A stretch of 7,525 nucleotides of DNA. Origin: Mesorhizobium sp. (GTDB lineage: Bacteria > Pseudomonadota > Alphaproteobacteria > Rhizobiales > Rhizobiaceae). The position numbers and the translations under genes are program-made. This document shows, in pieces, positions 7,073-7,525 of the stretch. A model generated the notes under the pieces. The model made no database searches. It worked only from the letters and a program-made list of their open reading frames with translations, and had not been told where the DNA came from. The stretch lies in NCBI GenBank assembly GCA_030698645.1, contig JAUYMV010000662.1, forward strand, positions 1 through 7,525, read 5' to 3'. Each line of letters begins with the position of its first letter. The stretch's first letter is position 1.

Positions 7073-7162
7073 TGGCGGAGAGAGCGGGATTCGAACCCGC
7101 GTTACGGTCTCCCGTAAACACACTTTCCAGGCGTGCGCCTTCAACCACTCGGCCACCTCTCC
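7073..7162 (-). tRNA. tRNA-Ser (anticodon GGA)
   Basis: A complete 90-nt class II tRNA reads on the minus strand. The acceptor stem starts GGAGAGG (7162-7156) and pairs with TCTCTCC, with one G-U pair, followed by discriminator G and an encoded CCA at 7075-7073. The anticodon stem CACGC/GTGTG encloses the loop CTGGAAA, giving anticodon GGA, which reads the UCC and UCU serine codons. The long variable arm has a perfect stem TTACGG/CCGTAA with loop GAGA, as expected for serine. The T arm is GCGGG-TTCGAAT-CCCGC. All arms are intact, so it should be functional. Confidence 0.97.
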
Positions 7163-7210
7163 GCGATCCGCCCGGGCCGGCGCAGGGCGCGGCGCGGGCG
7201 GATGCGGCTC

Positions 7211-7239
7211 ATCTAGTCGATCGGGGCGCGAATGCCAAG
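7211..7239 (-). promoter_or_regulatory. Candidate promoter of the tRNA-Ser gene
   Basis: On the minus strand, CTTGGC (7239-7234) and CTAGAT (7216-7211) are separated by exactly 17 bases. Each differs by one base from the rhizobial housekeeping sigma-factor pattern CTTGAC-N17-CTATAT. Transcription would begin about 7 bases past the -10 box, giving a roughly 40-base leader before the mature tRNA 5' end, which RNase P would remove. The spacing and position support it; no experiment is implied. Confidence 0.55.
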
Positions 7240-7420
7240 CGTGCCGGCCGCTTCTTTTCGTCGGGCGCGGGCCGGTGACGCCGTGCACGCAAGCGCAATG
7301 CCGGAAAATACGGGGGCGGATGCGAAAATCGCGCCGGCTAACGCGAAAAAGCCGTAAATGGTATCAGGTTGGGCGTTGCGCGGCCGCCACCTGGCGGCGC
7401 GGGTTTCGGGGGAGACCGTG

Positions 7421-7525
7421 ATGAACACTCCAGGACAGAACGGACCGGCGCAAGGCGGGCCGGGGCAGGACGGGCCGGCAGGCGGCGCACCGGTCGGCGG
7501 CGCCGGCGCGTCCGGCGCTCCGGCG
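7421..7525 (+). CDS. Start of an unrecognised gene with Gly/Pro/Ala-rich N-terminus (3' end outside window)
   Basis: Only the first 35 codons are visible, and the frame is open to the right edge. The ATG at 7421 follows a good purine-rich ribosome site, GGGGGAG at 7408-7414. The peptide begins MNTPGQNGPAQGG and continues as a low-complexity Gly, Pro, Ala and Gln segment with repeated GPA/GGP/GAP units. It has no hydrophobic stretch, so no signal peptide or membrane helix is visible in this part. Such segments often precede a folded domain as a flexible linker. I do not recognise the gene. The preceding 258 bases back to the tRNA contain the tRNA promoter and an A-rich, GCGAAAA-containing tract that may include this gene's own promoter. 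Confidence 0.65.
   Translation, partial: MNTPGQNGPAQGGPGQDGPAGGAPVGGAGASGAPA

Noticed and set aside
6953..7162. tRNA-Ser as a possible integration site for a genomic island
   Set aside because: No integrase gene, no repeat of the tRNA 3' end and no composition break are visible on either side within the window.
7232..7357. 41-codon plus-strand frame between the tRNA and the right-edge gene
   Set aside because: It has no convincing ribosome site, its third-position GC is lower than in neighbouring genes, and it overlaps the tRNA promoter. It is more likely untranslated leader.
7213..7428. 71-codon minus-strand frame with a hydrophobic middle segment, upstream of the tRNA
   Set aside because: It overlaps the ribosome site and start of the right-edge gene and reads through the tRNA promoter. 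It has no ribosome site, and the hydrophobic stretch is short.

Overview
The window is GC-rich chromosomal DNA from what looks like an alphaproteobacterium, most likely of the Hyphomicrobiales (the Mesorhizobium/Phyllobacteriaceae type). The grounds are overall composition, the style of the protein sequences, and a promoter in front of the tRNA that fits the rhizobial housekeeping pattern CTTGAC-N17-CTATAT. I assign the group by general resemblance, not by a search.

Layout from left to right. (1) 1-1009, plus strand: the 3' part of a CoxE-type von Willebrand factor A (VWA) protein, cut by the window edge. (2) 1021-1905, plus: a TIM-barrel amidohydrolase only 11 bp downstream, probably co-transcribed. 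(3) 1925-2827, minus: a bile acid:sodium symporter (BASS) family carrier, convergent with the amidohydrolase. (4) 3010-5562, minus: a large P-type ATPase of the magnesium-translocating (MgtA/MgtB-like) class, upstream of the BASS gene on the same strand and separated from it by 182 bp with a strong hairpin. (5) 5563-6004: a 442-bp divergent intergenic region with short repeats, a hairpin and two unexplained short open frames. (6) 6005-6952, plus: a ten-helix EamA/DMT-type transporter. (7) 7073-7162, minus: a complete tRNA-Ser(GGA) with encoded CCA and a good candidate promoter. (8) 7421 to the right edge, plus: the first 35 codons of a gene whose product begins with a Gly/Pro/Ala-rich low-complexity segment.

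The genes do not form one obvious pathway. They read as ordinary chromosomal content: three unrelated membrane transporters, a small hydrolase, an orphan VWA protein and a tRNA. I see no mobile element, CRISPR array, toxin-antitoxin pair or defence cassette, and no convincing new multi-gene system. The points most worth a second look are the open frames that end exactly at the start codons of the two divergent transporters (one apparently broken by a single-base shift at a G run), the Asp-to-Asn change at the usual catalytic position of the amidohydrolase, and the altered sodium-site motif of the BASS carrier.
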